Shown: positions 62,138 through 64,000 of the stretch, piece after piece | Position numbering within the stretch: position 1 is the first letter of the stretch | Layout: the number at the start of each line of letters is the position of its first letter | From: Eucommia ulmoides | Lineage: Eukaryota > Streptophyta > Magnoliopsida > Garryales > Eucommiaceae | Direction of reading: 5' to 3' | Assembly: GCA_016647705.1 (NCBI GenBank) | Contig: JAENRU010000242.1 | Location: 1-64,000 of the forward strand | DNA length: 64,000 nucleotides | Program-made: the position numbers and the translations under genes | The notes under the pieces: generated by a model | What the model was told of the DNA's origin: nothing | Databases searched by the model: none | The model's input: only the letters and a program-made list of their open reading frames with translations

Positions 62138-62589
62138 ATTGGACCAAACAATTAAAAAAAGACTATTTGTGACATGTCAATCTGAATGAATGTGATTAAA
62201 AATTAATGTTTACCTTAGCAAACAAAAACATAAATTAGAAATTAGGAGAAAAAGAAATATAAACACAATAAGCCTTATTTTAAACGCAAAAAGAAATAAA
62301 AATTCAAATTTTAAAATATGTAGAAATTAGAAATGAACAAAAATGAGGGCGAAAACAAAAACAGAAATTAAAAAATTTGAATCAGGGGACGTCCCTAAAG
62401 TGAGGGAGGGAGAGCAAAAAAGGAGTTGGAGGCAGAAATAATACAAATCAATTAGCTCTGCAACTTCCATAAGTAAAAATATTCCAAATACAATTAAAAT
62501 TACTAATTTACAACAACACAAAGTCCAATAATAATTATATAAAAATCATATAATTCTAAAATTAGCTAAACTACAAAAATAATATTCAA

Positions 62590-62994
62590 ACTAAAAAGAA
62601 CCTTTAATAAACCAATAATGACTTGAATGTCCAGAAGCACAAAATTGTCTTGCCTGAGCCATAGACGGTATGCTTGGTCTGTTGGTGGTGGACATGGGTG
62701 TGAACCATCAACAAATTCAGGCAAATCATAACCGAGTAAGAGGTTGGTCATTTGAGATTTTCAGGAGGAATAGTTGACTCCATCTTTTGCTAACTTGAAG
62801 AGCATATGAGAAGAGGTATTAAGAGAAATCAGGATAGTTCCAAGGACAAAAGTAGTACCTAACACAATGGTATTGCCAGCATTTGGTGGAGCCACTTGTT
62901 GATTGGGAGGAGGATCATTTTGTGCTTGATGAAGGAGAGAAACAACTAGAGTTAATTGGGATGAATTTGATTGAGGATAAGAGAGAGTAGACAT
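62590..62994 (-). pseudogene. Ty1/copia gag-like N-terminal fragment
   Basis: The minus-strand frame starts at 62994 (MSTLSYPQSNSS), runs past KLAKDGVNYSS, meets a single TGA at 62761-62763 and continues in the same frame as KSQMTNLLLGYDLPEFVDGS, CPPPTD and YRLWLRQDNFVLLDI. The pattern (N-Y-x-x-W-K-x-Q, G-Y-D-L-x-x-F-V-D-G, W-x-R-Q-D) is the N-terminus of plant copia gag-pol; the stop stands where tryptophan is usual. Nothing of pol follows. A more decayed copy is at 5890-6250, so it was in place before the duplication. Confidence 0.7.
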
Positions 62995-63064
62995 TTTAAA
63001 AATAGAATAGAAGACTGAAGAAAAAAAATCTATTCTAAGATAGAGACAGAGAATTGAATACCAA

Positions 63065-63850
63065 CATAGTGTAGCTCAAGTGGTAAGGCTCGCTTGAGTT
63101 AAAGTAGTTAAGCGATCTCTGCAAGGTCAAGGGTTTAAGTCTGCAGAAAATAACTTGTTAGGAGGGGCAGTTACGCACCTCGAACGAGATTGGTTTCACA
63201 CCCTGTGTTTAGGGTTGTAAATGAACCAAGTTGTTCATGAATAACTCGAACTTGGCTCGATAATAGCTCGTTCGATGCTCGTTCATTTAATAAATGAACC
63301 AAGTTCAAGCTTTTCATTAAGCTCGTTTATTAAATAAATAAACAACATATGCGTTAATGTTCGTGAACAACTCGAATAATAAAAAATTAAAATATTTTGT
63401 TATATTTTTAGTATGAAAAATAGTAAAATAGACTCTTAAATTTCTTTAATAGTACAATCTTACATATTTAATCGTTCTATAGGTTAATTCAATCAAATTT
63501 TAATTTTATGAATTCCCATTTAACCTATTTAATTACTATATTGATTATTTACAATTCTTATATTTGGATTCGCTCATAACTTAAATATTTGAATTTTGTA
63601 TATAGATTTTCAAAACATAATTATAAATGACTAATTGTATTAAAAAAAATTATATTATTGATATAATTCTTAAACATTAAAATTTAATTAACAATTCTTA
63701 TTTTAAAAAAAGAAAAAACTCGAAAAAGCTGGCGAATAGCTCAATTATTAAATGAACTAAACTTGAACACTTAATACTCGGTTTGGCTCGTTTACAGCTC
63801 TACCTGTGTTGTATGGATGTGGGGACACTTGGGTGTAAAAAAAAAAAAAA
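63065..63850 (+). mobile_element. tRNA-derived SINE, interrupted (right copy)
   Basis: The body is 63065-63209 plus 63811-63850. The A box is tagctcaagtgg (63072-63083) and the B box gggtttaagtctgc (63131-63144); the element ends in 14 A (63837-63850). It matches the SINE at 6391-8673. A hAT MITE splits it at a different place from the Harbinger element in the first copy. Confidence 0.68.
63210..63802. mobile_element. hAT-type MITE
   Basis: Its ends are TAGGGTTGTAAATGAACC and, in reverse complement, TAGAGCTGTAAACGAGCC. A perfect 8-bp duplication cctgtgtt lies at 63202-63209 and 63803-63810. The corresponding uninterrupted site is in the left SINE at about 8617-8625 (atcctgtattg). The 593-bp interior is non-coding, with ctcgttcat-type repeats in opposite orientations. 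Confidence 0.85.
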
Positions 63851-64000
63851 TATATATATATATATATATTGAAAATGGCTTGTTTTATTCATTCCATTTT
63901 TATAGAATACATAAACAGTTTAAAGAGCATATACACGACAGTTTGAGCTAGTATACGCGAAAATTTAGTGTGGTGTGGTCAGTTGGAGTAGTGGGCAGTT
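63851..64000 (+). promoter_or_regulatory. Promoter region of the next kinase copy (inferred)
   Basis: After a (TA)n, 63870-64000 matches 8683-8857 upstream of the receptor kinase gene. The window ends at the base matching 8857, which is 193 bp before the start codon of the first copy. No coding sequence of the second gene is inside the window. Confidence 0.6.

Overview
The window is AT-rich nuclear DNA from a flowering plant, almost certainly a eudicot. The evidence is one intact seven-exon receptor kinase gene of the plant S-domain family, Tekay-, Tat- and Athila-type Ty3/gypsy elements, a MULE with an ULP1-like second gene, Harbinger/Tourist and hAT MITEs, a tRNA-derived SINE and Helitron termini. 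Some of these are consistent with a cucurbit, but the sequence alone does not prove the species. The only host gene that reads intact is a G-type lectin S-receptor-like kinase at 9050-12241 (+), predicted at 826 aa. Everything else that could be assigned is transposable elements or broken gene fragments.

Layout. Positions 1-794 resemble the DNA downstream of the kinase gene (13200-13420), so they probably lie behind an earlier copy of it. Positions 795-9049 are the spacer and promoter of the kinase gene. This spacer carries a minus-strand Helitron 3' end, an Athila-like fragment, a copia gag remnant and a SINE interrupted by a Harbinger element. Positions 9050-13420 hold the gene and its downstream flank. 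From 13421 to 47424 there is a 34-kb block of nested elements. A Helitron 3' terminus (hairpin plus CTAG) closes the block and it may begin with TC at 13421. The block contains three Harbinger-like elements (two nested), a 9.7-kb Tekay-type element, a long-TIR element with a GRF zinc-finger fragment, a 7.1-kb Tat-like element with an inverted third LTR, a 4.2-kb Athila gag-only element with its own Tourist MITE, and a decayed transketolase fragment. Positions 47455-64000 repeat the spacer seen at 795-8857. Here the spacer is interrupted by a 13.4-kb MULE (which contains a solo Tekay-type LTR) and by a hAT MITE. The window ends about 193 bp before the expected start codon of the next kinase copy.

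The kinase locus therefore looks like a tandem array with a core unit of roughly 7 kb, enlarged by nested insertions. Because the spacer occurs twice and the copies took different insertions, several elements can be checked against an empty site within this window. Target-site duplications were read by eye for most of them: 5 bp for three LTR elements and 5 of 6 half-sites exact overall, 9 bp for the MULE, 3 bp TAA/TTA for the Harbinger types and 8 bp for hAT. None of the element proteins reads through intact. All boundaries come from reading the sequence directly, without alignments or database searches.
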